Origin: Macrococcoides bohemicum
Lineage (GTDB): Bacteria; Bacillota; Bacilli; Staphylococcales; Staphylococcaceae
NCBI RefSeq assembly: GCF_042658685.1
Contig: NZ_JBHSQY010000001.1
Reading direction: 5' to 3' (one strand)
DNA length: 64,000 bases
A model generated the notes under the pieces. The model did not search any database, was not told the DNA's origin, and saw nothing but the letters and a program-made list of their open reading frames with translations. Both the position numbers and the translations under genes were made by a program. Positions 17,701 to 25,141 of the stretch are shown one piece after another. Positions within the stretch are counted from its first letter, which is position 1. Each line of letters begins with the position of its first letter.

Positions 17701-17941
17701 ATCTCAAAATAAAACAAGTAGAAAATCTAAAACAGGACAACAATATATCAATCATGTTAAAGATAATAAAAAGATATTCCTATTTGTAAGAAGAGCAACA
17801 AACGAAGAAGGAATTGTATTACCTTTTTATTATATGGGAGAAATGGAATTTATAAACGCCAAAGGTGATAATCCTATTTCGATAGAATGGAAGCTAAAAA
17901 ATACTGTACCAAAAAAATTATTAGATGAATTAACTTATTAA
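14795..17941 (+). CDS. PLD-nuclease / SF2 helicase / DUF3427 protein, candidate defence effector
   Basis: 1,048 residues in four parts. Residues ~115-270: a phospholipase-D-type nuclease domain with H204-T-K (HTKAYLF) and the following GSSN at 222-225, a single HKD motif so dimerisation is likely needed. Residues ~310-480: helicase domain 1, Walker A ATGTGKT (333-339) and DEFHH (from D422). Residues ~490-660: helicase domain 2 with NEGVDIP and QQLGRGLR (621-628). The remainder matches the DUF3427-type C-terminal region by position and character. ATG 14795 is preferred to GTG 14786 from AAGGGTG spacing. The coding sequence is noticeably more A+T-rich than the flanking core genes. Likely translocates on DNA and cuts it; linkage to a NUDIX gene hints at anti-phage or DNA-damage roles. 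Confidence 0.88.
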   Translation: MSYSNKNKNTYIYESLENYHVLSEEVLLHKNNLSKEDSIKYFLNKNELEMYEELNKELENEYGNISEYITNRSNSKYEKFPFQVSLIGNKRLEKYKYEIQKDFSLLETKLITNDHTTYNYMIDQLKNELLTCDSFDIIVSFIRGSGLNMLVNTLNILRDLGVKGRIITSTYMNVTQPEALRKLMEYENIDVKVYQSSKLDDSFHTKAYLFHRMNSMSSVIIGSSNITKAALKTGEEWNIRTYEKASDSVYVKTQARYDMLWGSEKVVELNESLISKYENFIEINKVLRPISQSFNINKTDDDVFKPNSMQKEAIKNLLLSIEKGHKRGIAIAATGTGKTFLSAMAAEKLDPSNVLFIAHRNELLESGIKTFKKIFNKEKESEFVKYKADQRVIKKFTFASIQTLVKDIELMQKDDFDIIIIDEFHHATATNYMKVINYFKPRFLLGLTATPERTDSGDVYELAEYNVISDVRLKHAIESELLVPFQYYGISDETVDLADRDGIDVDEITKRLSTNKRVKFIIKKINQYTLSGPMKAIGFCQNIKHAYYMNEEFKKRGYHSIVLTGSNSDEERQDAIEDLQDDDKDLEIIFTVDLFNEGVDIPQINLILFLRPTESSIIFTQQLGRGLRTHDDKEYLTVLDFVTNDRKNYLVPIALSGDQNFIGKEKLKSLVENNFNNLSDNVHIELDYKTKEEILKTIDHTSFYIAENIKKEAKLFLEQIRLINKDNERNLKIIDFHNYENAPDLFMMFGGTYKTLSALNRAIKCEDEIDKEINSNKQYSWIIKELTKLLPIRRIIDYIVIIETLKNKTINFDQIVNFIEDALQIKASNYLIEKVEYALIRTEELIFDKNKIFEYDQNAQIITTKISISDSFKEELNHYLTFGLLSFQKEFSNDILNQEISLELYKEYSRHEIAALIGYDKTISSWRDGVKQYKGNHYIFVNLKKDSEKVEEHLLYDDYFIDETHFHWQSQNKTSRKSKTGQQYINHVKDNKKIFLFVRRATNEEGIVLPFYYMGEMEFINAKGDNPISIEWKLKNTVPKKLLDELTY

Positions 17942-17956
17942 AAATGAAGGTCGCAA

Positions 17957-18349
17957 TTAAGCGTCCTTCATTATTTTTTCTACTGCTTCAATGTCAGCAG
18001 GAGCCCATTCAATTGTATTTAATTCATTTGGAAATAGCCATTTCATATCAGCGTGTTCTTCAAGAATAATGTGATCATTAACCATTTCAGCATAAAATGT
18101 TGTTAATTCAATTGTAGCAAAATCATATTCATGAACTGTTGTTACTACTTTTTCACCAACATTGATTTCACATTGCATCTCTTCAATTAATTCTCTTTTT
18201 AGTGCATCTTCAGGTAATTCATTTTCTTCAATTTTCCCACCTGGGAATTCCCATAAGAGTGGAAGAGAAGTGTGTTCATTTCTTTGTGCACATAAGATTT
18301 TATCGTCTTTTTGAATAACAGCACCGACGACTTTGATATATTTTTTCAT
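17957..18349 (-). CDS. MutT-like (deoxy)nucleoside triphosphate pyrophosphohydrolase
   Basis: 130 residues with a Nudix box at 38-60; the second-last position, normally Gly, is Gln (REUxEE then M-Q-C), as in some MutT/NudG-like enzymes. Expected to hydrolyse (oxidised or modified) NTPs to NMP and pyrophosphate. It converges on the helicase gene, with 15 bases between stops and a hairpin (AATGAAGG...CCTTCATT, 17943-17972) inside the junction. SD GGAG precedes ATG 18349. It is distinct from the ytkD-like gene at 969. Confidence 0.88.
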   Translation of the reverse strand: MKKYIKVVGAVIQKDDKILCAQRNEHTSLPLLWEFPGGKIEENELPEDALKRELIEEMQCEINVGEKVVTTVHEYDFATIELTTFYAEMVNDHIILEEHADMKWLFPNELNTIEWAPADIEAVEKIMKDA

Positions 18350-18500
18350 GATTTTCTCCTTAGTGTACTTTTAAATATATTCTATCATTTTGAAATTAAT
18401 TGATAAAATTTTTATCTTTCTCTAAGAATAATTAAGGTAACTTTAAGGTTCTTATACCTTCCTTAAGATGTATAATTAATTTATACAGAGGAGGTATTTT

Positions 18501-19082
18501 ATGGGAACTAAAGCGAGATGGATTTCAATTGTGATCATTGTATTAACTATAGTTGGTTTAATTGTATTATGGGAGTTGAATAAACCTGATAAACCTGATG
18601 TCTGGGGTTACTTTGGTTCTACTCCAGAATCGATGAAAGGGAAATATTTCAATTCGATTGATGAGGCGGTTGATGCGTTTGCAAAGGCATATGCAGAAGA
18701 TGCGATGGTAAATCAGTATGATATATATTACTATGTGACAGATAAATTTAAAAAGCAGCACCAGATTCCTGGCGTTATTATGTTTAAAATGGCTGTAGAT
18801 AATGAAAAGAATGAAATATTACATGCAGCACCTTTTTATATCAATGAAAAGGGTAACAAGTACTCTGTGATTGCTGAAGGTATTTCTGAATCTACAGAAA
18901 GAATAAAAGAATCACCGAAATATGTTTTTTTTACTCAGCCTATCGATAATTATGTGTATGATTTTATTATTTCTAAAGAGAAGAAATATTTACCGAGAAC
19001 GGATACTGTTATTAATTTAAAAAACCATAAGTTATTTATCGCAATTGATTGCCACGATAGATTTCAAGAAGAAATAGAATAA
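18501..19082 (+). CDS. Membrane-anchored hypothetical protein
   Basis: 193 residues: an N-terminal helix (about 6-25) with basic residues before it, so a signal anchor with the rest outside the cell, or an uncleaved signal. The outer part has repeated aromatic residues and no Cys pair of note. SD GGAGG is seven bases before ATG 18501; own terminator at 19093-19131. Not recognised. Lies between the NUDIX gene and lacR with no sign of belonging to either unit. Confidence 0.68.
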   Translation: MGTKARWISIVIIVLTIVGLIVLWELNKPDKPDVWGYFGSTPESMKGKYFNSIDEAVDAFAKAYAEDAMVNQYDIYYYVTDKFKKQHQIPGVIMFKMAVDNEKNEILHAAPFYINEKGNKYSVIAEGISESTERIKESPKYVFFTQPIDNYVYDFIISKEKKYLPRTDTVINLKNHKLFIAIDCHDRFQEEIE

Positions 19083-19092
19083 TAATTTTACG

Positions 19093-19131
19093 AATGAGTA
19101 TTTTCTAAAAGTAGAGAATACTCATTTTTGT
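19093..19131 (+). terminator. Terminator
   Basis: Stem AATGAGTATT / AATACTCATT followed by T5 (19127-19130 region), after the membrane-anchored gene. Confidence 0.82.
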
Positions 19132-19212
19132 TGTCTTAAAAAACAACAACTATTGTTTAATTTGTTTGTTTTGTTTAAAATATAAACATAAAGTAAACAG
19201 AAAGGGCTTTTT

Positions 19213-19968
19213 ATGAATAAATACGAACGATTAGATGAGATTGCAAATTTAGTTAATAAAAAAGGAACAATTCGAATAAAAGAGATTGTAGATTCTTTGA
19301 AAGTTTCAGATATGACTGTAAGGCGAGATTTAGCAGAACTTGAAGAGAAGGGGATATTAACAAAAATACATGGTGGTGCGAGGAGTAATTCTGCATTTCA
19401 ATATACAGAAATGTCTCATAATGAAAAGCATACTCAGTGCGTGGAAGAGAAGAGACAAATTGCTAAAAAAGCTGCGGAACTGATAGAAGAGGGGAATACT
19501 ATTTTTTTAGGTCCTGGCACGACTGTAGAGCTCTTAGCTGAAGAGATATCTAATACGAGAATAAGTATTATTACGAATTGTCTACCTGTATTTAATATAT
19601 TATTCAGGAAAAAATCTGATAAGTTTAGAGTATATTTAATTGGTGGTGAGATGAGAGAACTGACTGAATCTTTTTCAGGTGATATGACTAATAGTACTTT
19701 AGAAAAGATGAGATTTAGCAAGATGTTCTTTAGTGCAAATGGTGTTAAAGGCTCTGATGTAATGACCTCTTCTCATGAAGAAGCATATACGCAGCAATTA
19801 GCGATTAAAAACTCGATTGAAAAGTATCTTCTAGTCGATTCCTCAAAGCTTGGTAAAGAAGACTTTGTTTCATTCTGCGATCTTAAGTCACTTACTGCAA
19901 TTGTAATTGATGATAAAAATGTGAGTAAGGCTAAAGGATTAGAAATATTTACTGAGGTTATTATTTAG
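19213..19968 (+). CDS. lacR: Lactose operon repressor, DeoR family
   Basis: 251 residues. N-terminal winged HTH (about 5-60) with the DeoR signature VSDMTVRRDLAELEEKG and IHGGA; C-terminal sugar-phosphate sensing domain with the GGEMRE and FFSANGVKG segments. In staphylococci LacR represses lacABCDFEG and is released by tagatose-6-phosphate. Its own upstream region (19140-19190) is rich in TTTGTTT elements like those of the lac operator, suggesting autoregulation. Same direction as the operon, with a terminator between (19990-20024). Confidence 0.93.
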   Translation: MNKYERLDEIANLVNKKGTIRIKEIVDSLKVSDMTVRRDLAELEEKGILTKIHGGARSNSAFQYTEMSHNEKHTQCVEEKRQIAKKAAELIEEGNTIFLGPGTTVELLAEEISNTRISIITNCLPVFNILFRKKSDKFRVYLIGGEMRELTESFSGDMTNSTLEKMRFSKMFFSANGVKGSDVMTSSHEEAYTQQLAIKNSIEKYLLVDSSKLGKEDFVSFCDLKSLTAIVIDDKNVSKAKGLEIFTEVII

Positions 19969-19989
19969 AAATATAGTGAGTACAAAGAT

Positions 19990-20024
19990 CAAGTATAACT
20001 TAATTGTTATACTTGATTTTTTGT
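19990..20024 (+). terminator. lacR terminator
   Basis: Stem CAAGTATAAC / GTTATACTTG followed by a T-rich run, between lacR and the lac operon promoter. Confidence 0.85.
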
Positions 20025-20042
20025 TTTTTAAATAAACAAAAA

Positions 20043-20115
20043 CAAACAAATAATGTTGATTATTTGTTTGATATGTATTATAATTTAAACATAATCAAAC
20101 ATGTAAACGCTTATA
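20043..20115 (+). promoter_or_regulatory. lac operon promoter, LacR operator palindrome and cre-like box
   Basis: A perfect 12-bp inverted repeat, CAAACAAATAAT (20043-20054) and ATTATTTGTTTG (20059-20070), overlaps a -35 TTGATT (20056-20061); 17 bp later is the -10 TATAAT (20079-20084). A cre-like ATGTAAACGCTTATA (20101-20115) lies just downstream, one mismatch from the CcpA consensus. LacR would block the promoter and CcpA would act as roadblock in glucose. Confidence 0.82.
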
Positions 20116-20155
20116 TTGTTTAAACGAACAAAAAACCATCGAAAGGATGAAGGAA

Positions 20156-20584
20156 ATGAAAGTTGTATTAGGATCTGATAAAAGTGGACAAAGTTTAAAG
20201 AACAAGATTCATGAGTTTTTAACAGAAAAAGGTTATGACGTTATTGATACGTCAAATGAATCACATGAAGATTTCGTAGATGCTACTTTAGCTGTTGTTT
20301 CAAAAGTGCAAGAGGATGAAAGCAATTTAGGTATTATGGTTGATGCATATGGTGCAGGTAGTTTTATGGTAGCTACAAAAGTTAAAGGTATGATTGCAGC
20401 AGAAGTATCAGATGAAAGATCAGCTTATATGACTCGTGGACATAATAATGCTCGAATGATTACTATGGGATCTGAAATTGTTGGTGATGAATTAGCAATA
20501 AATATTGTAAATGCTTTTGTAACAGGTAAATACGACGGTGGAAGACATCAAATTCGCGTAGATATGCTAAATAAAATGGCTTAA
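20156..20584 (+). CDS. lacA: Galactose-6-phosphate isomerase subunit LacA
   Basis: 142 residues, the length of staphylococcal LacA. With LacB it converts galactose-6-phosphate to tagatose-6-phosphate. RpiB-like fold: VVLGSDKSG at the N-terminus, GAGSFMVATK, and AAEVSDERSAYMTRGHNNA near the active site. ATG 20156 is preferred over the ATG nine bases upstream, which would sit on top of the AAAGGA SD. First gene of the operon, 19 bp before lacB. Confidence 0.95.
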   Translation: MKVVLGSDKSGQSLKNKIHEFLTEKGYDVIDTSNESHEDFVDATLAVVSKVQEDESNLGIMVDAYGAGSFMVATKVKGMIAAEVSDERSAYMTRGHNNARMITMGSEIVGDELAINIVNAFVTGKYDGGRHQIRVDMLNKMA

Positions 20585-20603
20585 TTTTAGGGAGGACTTA
20601 GAA

Positions 20604-21119
20604 ATGAAAATTGCAATTGGTTGTGACCATATAGTAACTGATACGAAGATGGAAGTTTCGAAATTTTTAAAATCTCAAGGACATGAAGTAATTGATTGTG
20701 GCACATATGATTTTACAAGAACGCATTATCCGATTTATGGTAAGAAGGTCGGTGAAGCAGTTTCAAGTGGCGAAGCTGATTTAGGCGTATGCATTTGTGG
20801 AACAGGTGTTGGAATAAGCAATGCAGCGAATAAAGTGCCTGGCGTGCGTTCAGCATTAGTTAGAGATATGACGTCTGCTTTGTATGCTAAAGAAGAGCTG
20901 AATGCTAATGTTATAAGTTTTGGTGGAAAGATAATTGGTGAATTATTGATGTGTGACATTATCGAAGCTTTTCTTGATGCAGAATATAAACCGAACGATA
21001 AAAATAAAGTATTGATAGAAAAGATTTCTAAACTAGACACAGCTGAGAATCAGCAAAAAGATCCTGCTTTCTTTGATGAATTCCTGAAGAAGTGGGATAA
21101 GGGTGAATATCATGACTAA
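20604..21119 (+). CDS. lacB: Galactose-6-phosphate isomerase subunit LacB
   Basis: 171 residues, the family length. The RpiB/LacB fold is recognisable from IAIGCDHIVTD, the catalytic-Cys loop GVCICGTGVGISNAANK and the NVISFGGKIIGE segment. It carries the main active-site residues of the LacAB complex. SD GGAGGA precedes its ATG; its stop overlaps the SD region of lacC. Confidence 0.96.
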   Translation: MKIAIGCDHIVTDTKMEVSKFLKSQGHEVIDCGTYDFTRTHYPIYGKKVGEAVSSGEADLGVCICGTGVGISNAANKVPGVRSALVRDMTSALYAKEELNANVISFGGKIIGELLMCDIIEAFLDAEYKPNDKNKVLIEKISKLDTAENQQKDPAFFDEFLKKWDKGEYHD

Positions 21120-21131
21120 GGAGTATAAGTA

Positions 21132-22064
21132 ATGATCTTGACAGTTACTCTTAATCCTTCAGTTGATATTTCTTACAAACTGAATCAACTGGAAATTGAT
21201 AATGTTAATAGGACAAGTTCGGTTAGTAAAACTGCTGGTGGCAAAGGCTTAAATGTGACTAGAGTATTGTTCCAGGCAAATTCGCCAGTCATTGCAACTG
21301 GATTTAAAGGTGGGTATCTAGGAGCATTTATTGAAGATGAATTAAATGCATCACAAATTAAAAATTCTTTCTATCCTATAAAAGAAGAAACTAGAAATTG
21401 TATAGCAGTGCTACATGAAGGAAATCAAACTGAAATATTAGAAAGCGGTCCATATATTTCAACAGATGAATTACAAGGCTTTATTAAACATTTTGAAGAA
21501 TTAATGGATGAAGTGCAATTAGTTGTTTTCTCTGGAAGTTTGCCTGCTGGGGTTCCGGTCAATTATTATTCAGATTTAATTAAAATTTGTAATCATAAAT
21601 CAATTCCGGTTATCGCTGACACGTCAGGTATAGCATTAACAACGTTATTAGAACGATCTAATAAACCTTTTGCTATAAAGCCTAATTTAGATGAACTATC
21701 ACAGATACTCGGTTATACAGTTTCAGAAGATATAACAGAAATGAAGAATGCACTTAAACATGAAATGTTTAATGGAATACAATGGATATTTGTATCGTTA
21801 GGAGCAAATGGTTCTTTAGTAAAGCATGCTGATGAATACTATAAGGTAAATATTCCTAAGATTGGAGTAGTCAATCCTGTTGGTTCAGGGGATGCAACTG
21901 TAGCTGGGTTTGCATCAGCTTATAGTAAAGATAAATCTGTCATTGAGATTATTAAAACAGCAAATACTTTTGGTATGTTGAATGCAATGGAGCAACAAAC
22001 AGGTTGTATTAACATAGATAAATTTGAAGGTTTATATAAGCAAATAAAAATTATAGAGGTGTAA
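21132..22064 (+). CDS. lacC: Tagatose-6-phosphate kinase
   Basis: 310 residues, PfkB (ribokinase-like) family. Phosphorylates tagatose-6-phosphate to the 1,6-bisphosphate with ATP. Motifs: N-terminal TLNPSVDISYKL, GGKGLNVTRVL (PfkB signature 1) and the anion-hole/catalytic NPVGSGDATVAGFASA near residue 250, with the base Asp. SD AAGGAG overlaps the lacB stop. Three bases separate it from lacD. Confidence 0.95.
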   Translation: MILTVTLNPSVDISYKLNQLEIDNVNRTSSVSKTAGGKGLNVTRVLFQANSPVIATGFKGGYLGAFIEDELNASQIKNSFYPIKEETRNCIAVLHEGNQTEILESGPYISTDELQGFIKHFEELMDEVQLVVFSGSLPAGVPVNYYSDLIKICNHKSIPVIADTSGIALTTLLERSNKPFAIKPNLDELSQILGYTVSEDITEMKNALKHEMFNGIQWIFVSLGANGSLVKHADEYYKVNIPKIGVVNPVGSGDATVAGFASAYSKDKSVIEIIKTANTFGMLNAMEQQTGCINIDKFEGLYKQIKIIEV

Positions 22065-22067
22065 AAC

Positions 22068-23048
22068 ATGATAAATACTGAAAATAAGAAAAGATTTTTA
22101 GAAAAAGTTAGTGATGAAAATGGAATTATTTCTGCATTAGCTTTTGACCAACGTGGTGCTTTAAAAAGAATGATGTCAGCATTTCAGGAAGAAGATCCAA
22201 CTGTTGAACAAATAGAAAATTTAAAGTCATTAGTAGCTAAGGAACTAACTGAGTATGCCTCTTCAATTTTATTAGATCCTGAGTATGGATTACCTGCTTC
22301 TAAAGTAAAACATAAAGATGCAGGATTATTATTAGCCTATGAAAAAACTGGTTATGATGCTACAACGAAAGGAAGATTACCGGATTGTTTAGTTGAATGG
22401 TCTGCTAAACGTATTAAAGAACAAGGTGCAGATGCGGTTAAATTCCTACTTTACTACGATGTAGATGATGATAAATACATTAATGATCAAAAACAAGCTT
22501 ATATTGAAAGAATAGGCTCTGAATGTGTAGCAGAGGATATTCCATTCTTCTTAGAAATATTAACATATGATGATAATATAGCTGATAACAGTAGTGTTGA
22601 GTTTGCTAAAGTTAAACCAAGAAAAGTAAATGAAGCAATGAAATTATTCTCAAAAGATCGCTTTAATGTTGATGTTCTAAAAGTAGAAGTTCCAGTAAAT
22701 ATGAATTTTGTGGAAGGATTTGCTGAGAATGAAGTTGTATATTCTAAAGAAGAAGCAGCTCAATACTTTAAAGAGCAAGAACAAGCAACTAACTTACCTT
22801 ATATTTATTTAAGCGCAGGTGTTTCAGCTCAATTATTCCAGGAAACATTAAAGTTTGCAGCTGAATCTGGTGCGAAGTTTAATGGTGTACTATGCGGTAG
22901 AGCAACATGGTCTGGTGCGGTTAAAGTTTATATTGAACAAGGTGAAGAAGCCGCTAGAAAATGGTTACAATCTGAAGGATATAATAATATTAATCAATTA
23001 AACGAAGTATTAAAATCAACTGCAGCATCTTACAAAGAAAAAATATAA
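22068..23048 (+). CDS. lacD: Tagatose 1,6-diphosphate aldolase
   Basis: 326 residues, class I aldolase of the LacD family. Cleaves tagatose-1,6-bisphosphate to glyceraldehyde-3-phosphate and dihydroxyacetone phosphate. Visible: ALAFDQRGALKRMM near the N-terminus, LLDPEYGLPA, the ADAVKFLLYYD strand, DVLKVEVPVN with the likely Schiff-base Lys, and SAGVSAQLFQ. SD AGAGGTG lies upstream. Near-identical layout to staphylococcal lacD. Confidence 0.96.
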   Translation: MINTENKKRFLEKVSDENGIISALAFDQRGALKRMMSAFQEEDPTVEQIENLKSLVAKELTEYASSILLDPEYGLPASKVKHKDAGLLLAYEKTGYDATTKGRLPDCLVEWSAKRIKEQGADAVKFLLYYDVDDDKYINDQKQAYIERIGSECVAEDIPFFLEILTYDDNIADNSSVEFAKVKPRKVNEAMKLFSKDRFNVDVLKVEVPVNMNFVEGFAENEVVYSKEEAAQYFKEQEQATNLPYIYLSAGVSAQLFQETLKFAAESGAKFNGVLCGRATWSGAVKVYIEQGEEAARKWLQSEGYNNINQLNEVLKSTAASYKEKI

Positions 23049-23069
23049 AAATATTGGAGGGAAATTGAT

Positions 23070-23384
23070 ATGAACAAAGAAGAAACTACAATGCTTGGAT
23101 TTGAAATTGTTGCATATGCTGGGGATGCAAGGTCAAAGTTACTCGAAGCTTTAAATGCTGCTAAAAATGGAGAATTTGATAAGGCAGAACAATTAGTTGA
23201 AGAAGCAAATCAATGTATTGTTGATGCTCATAATGCTCAAACAAGCTTACTAGCTAAAGAAGCATCTGGTGAAGATATTGCATATAGTGTCACAATGATG
23301 CATGGGCAAGATCATCTAATGACTACATTATTATTAAAAGACATGATGAAGCATATGATTGAACTTTACAAAAGAGGGAGCTGA
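23070..23384 (+). CDS. lacF: PTS lactose-specific EIIA
   Basis: 104 residues. All-helical EIIA-lac with the phosphorylated His at position 78 in VTMMHGQDHLMT, the same number as in the S. aureus protein. Takes phosphate from HPr and passes it to the EIIB domain of LacE. SD TTGGAGGG precedes the ATG; five bases separate it from lacE. Confidence 0.97.
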   Translation: MNKEETTMLGFEIVAYAGDARSKLLEALNAAKNGEFDKAEQLVEEANQCIVDAHNAQTSLLAKEASGEDIAYSVTMMHGQDHLMTTLLLKDMMKHMIELYKRGS

Positions 23385-23389
23385 AAATA

Positions 23390-25123
23390 ATGGATAAATT
23401 AATTGCGCAAATAGAGAAAGCAAAACCATTATTTGAAAAGCTATCACGTAATATATATTTGAGAGCGATTCGTGATGGATTTATTTCAGCTATGCCCGTA
23501 ATACTATTTTCGAGTATATTTTTATTAATTGCTTATGTACCTAACGTTTTTGGATTTACATGGAGTAAAAATGCTGAAATGATATTGATGAAACCTTATC
23601 ATTACACCATGGGTGTTATAGCATTATTAGTGGCAGGTACGACAGCTAAGTCATTAACAGATTCTTATAATAGAAAGCTAGATAGTACGAATCAAATTAA
23701 TTTTTTATCAACAATGTTAGCAGCGATTTGTGGATTTTTATTTCTAGCGTCAGATGCTGTTAAAGTTGGAGGATTTTCAAGCGCATTTTTAGGCACAAAG
23801 GGTTTAATGACTGCTTTCTTAGCAGCATTTGTGACAGTAATTATTTATAATTTCTGTGTAAAGAGAAATATAACAATTAAAATGCCTTCAGAAGTACCAC
23901 CAAATATTTCACAAGTATTTAAAGATATTTTTCCATTTTCATTTGTTATTTTAACACTATATGGATTAGATTTACTTAGCCGCGCAATCTTAAATACAAA
24001 CGTTGCTGAGTCAATTGTTAAATTCTTTGCACCACTGTTCACTGCAGCAGATGGTTACGTTGGAATAACAATTATCTTTGGAGCATTTGCTTTATTCTGG
24101 TTTATTGGGATTCATGGTCCTTCAATTGTTGAACCTGCTATTGCAGCAATAACTTATGCGAATATTGAAACAAACTATCAATTATTACAAGCAGGCGAGC
24201 ATGCAGATAAAATTTTAACATCTGGAACGCAAATGTTTATTGTAACAATGGGTGGTACAGGAGCAACATTAGTTGTACCATTTATGTTTATGTGGCTGAC
24301 GAAATCTAAACGTAATAAAGCGATTGGTAGAGCTTCAGCAGTACCGACATTCTTTGGTGTTAACGAACCAATATTATTTGGTGCTCCTTTAGTACTGAAC
24401 CCTGTGTTCTTTATTCCGTTTGTATTTGCACCAATTGCAAACGTCTGGATATTCAAGTTTTTCGTAGATGTATTAGGAATGAACAGTTTCAGTGTTAACT
24501 TGCCTTGGACAACACCTGGTCCGTTAGGGATTATAATGGGAACAGGTTTAGGTATGTGGTCATTTGTACTTGCTATCACATTAATAGTCGTGGATGTTTT
24601 AATTTACTATCCATTCCTAAAGGTTTATGACAAACAAATTTTAGAAGAAGAATTAGCTGGTGTTGATAATTCAAATAACTTAAGAGATAAAGTTAAAGAA
24701 AATTTTGATACAACAAAAGCCGATGGAATTTTAGAAAAGAATACAAATAATAAAGCAAATGTTATTAATACGGAAAATAATCTAAGTAATGATAGTGGAT
24801 TAAAAGAACAAACAAATGTACTTGTATTATGTGCTGGTGGAGGGACAAGTGGTTTATTAGCAAATGCTTTAAATAAGGCTGCTCTTGAATTTGATAAACC
24901 GATTAAAGCTGCAGCAGGTAGTTATGGAGCACATATGGATATTATGAAAGAATATCAATTAGTGATTTTAGCACCACAAGTAGCATCAAATTATGAAGAT
25001 ATAAAAATCGATACAGATAGATTAGGTATTAAATTAGCGAAGACACAAGGTGCAGAATATATCAAATTAACTCGTGATGGTAAGGGTGCAGTTGAATTCG
25101 TTGAAGATCAATTCAAATCTTAG
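23390..25123 (+). CDS. lacE: PTS lactose-specific EIICB
   Basis: 577 residues. Residues 1-~415 form the EIIC membrane domain, about ten helices with WFIGIHGPSIVEPA and the GVNEPILFGAP substrate-site loop. A disordered N/E/K-rich linker (~430-470) follows, then the EIIB domain with the phosphorylated Cys481 in VLVLCAGGGTSGLLA. Imports and phosphorylates lactose. It lies between lacF and lacG as in S. aureus; SD AGAGGGAG is present. Confidence 0.96.
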   Translation: MDKLIAQIEKAKPLFEKLSRNIYLRAIRDGFISAMPVILFSSIFLLIAYVPNVFGFTWSKNAEMILMKPYHYTMGVIALLVAGTTAKSLTDSYNRKLDSTNQINFLSTMLAAICGFLFLASDAVKVGGFSSAFLGTKGLMTAFLAAFVTVIIYNFCVKRNITIKMPSEVPPNISQVFKDIFPFSFVILTLYGLDLLSRAILNTNVAESIVKFFAPLFTAADGYVGITIIFGAFALFWFIGIHGPSIVEPAIAAITYANIETNYQLLQAGEHADKILTSGTQMFIVTMGGTGATLVVPFMFMWLTKSKRNKAIGRASAVPTFFGVNEPILFGAPLVLNPVFFIPFVFAPIANVWIFKFFVDVLGMNSFSVNLPWTTPGPLGIIMGTGLGMWSFVLAITLIVVDVLIYYPFLKVYDKQILEEELAGVDNSNNLRDKVKENFDTTKADGILEKNTNNKANVINTENNLSNDSGLKEQTNVLVLCAGGGTSGLLANALNKAALEFDKPIKAAAGSYGAHMDIMKEYQLVILAPQVASNYEDIKIDTDRLGIKLAKTQGAEYIKLTRDGKGAVEFVEDQFKS

Positions 25124-25141
25124 AGAGGAGATCTATTGTTT

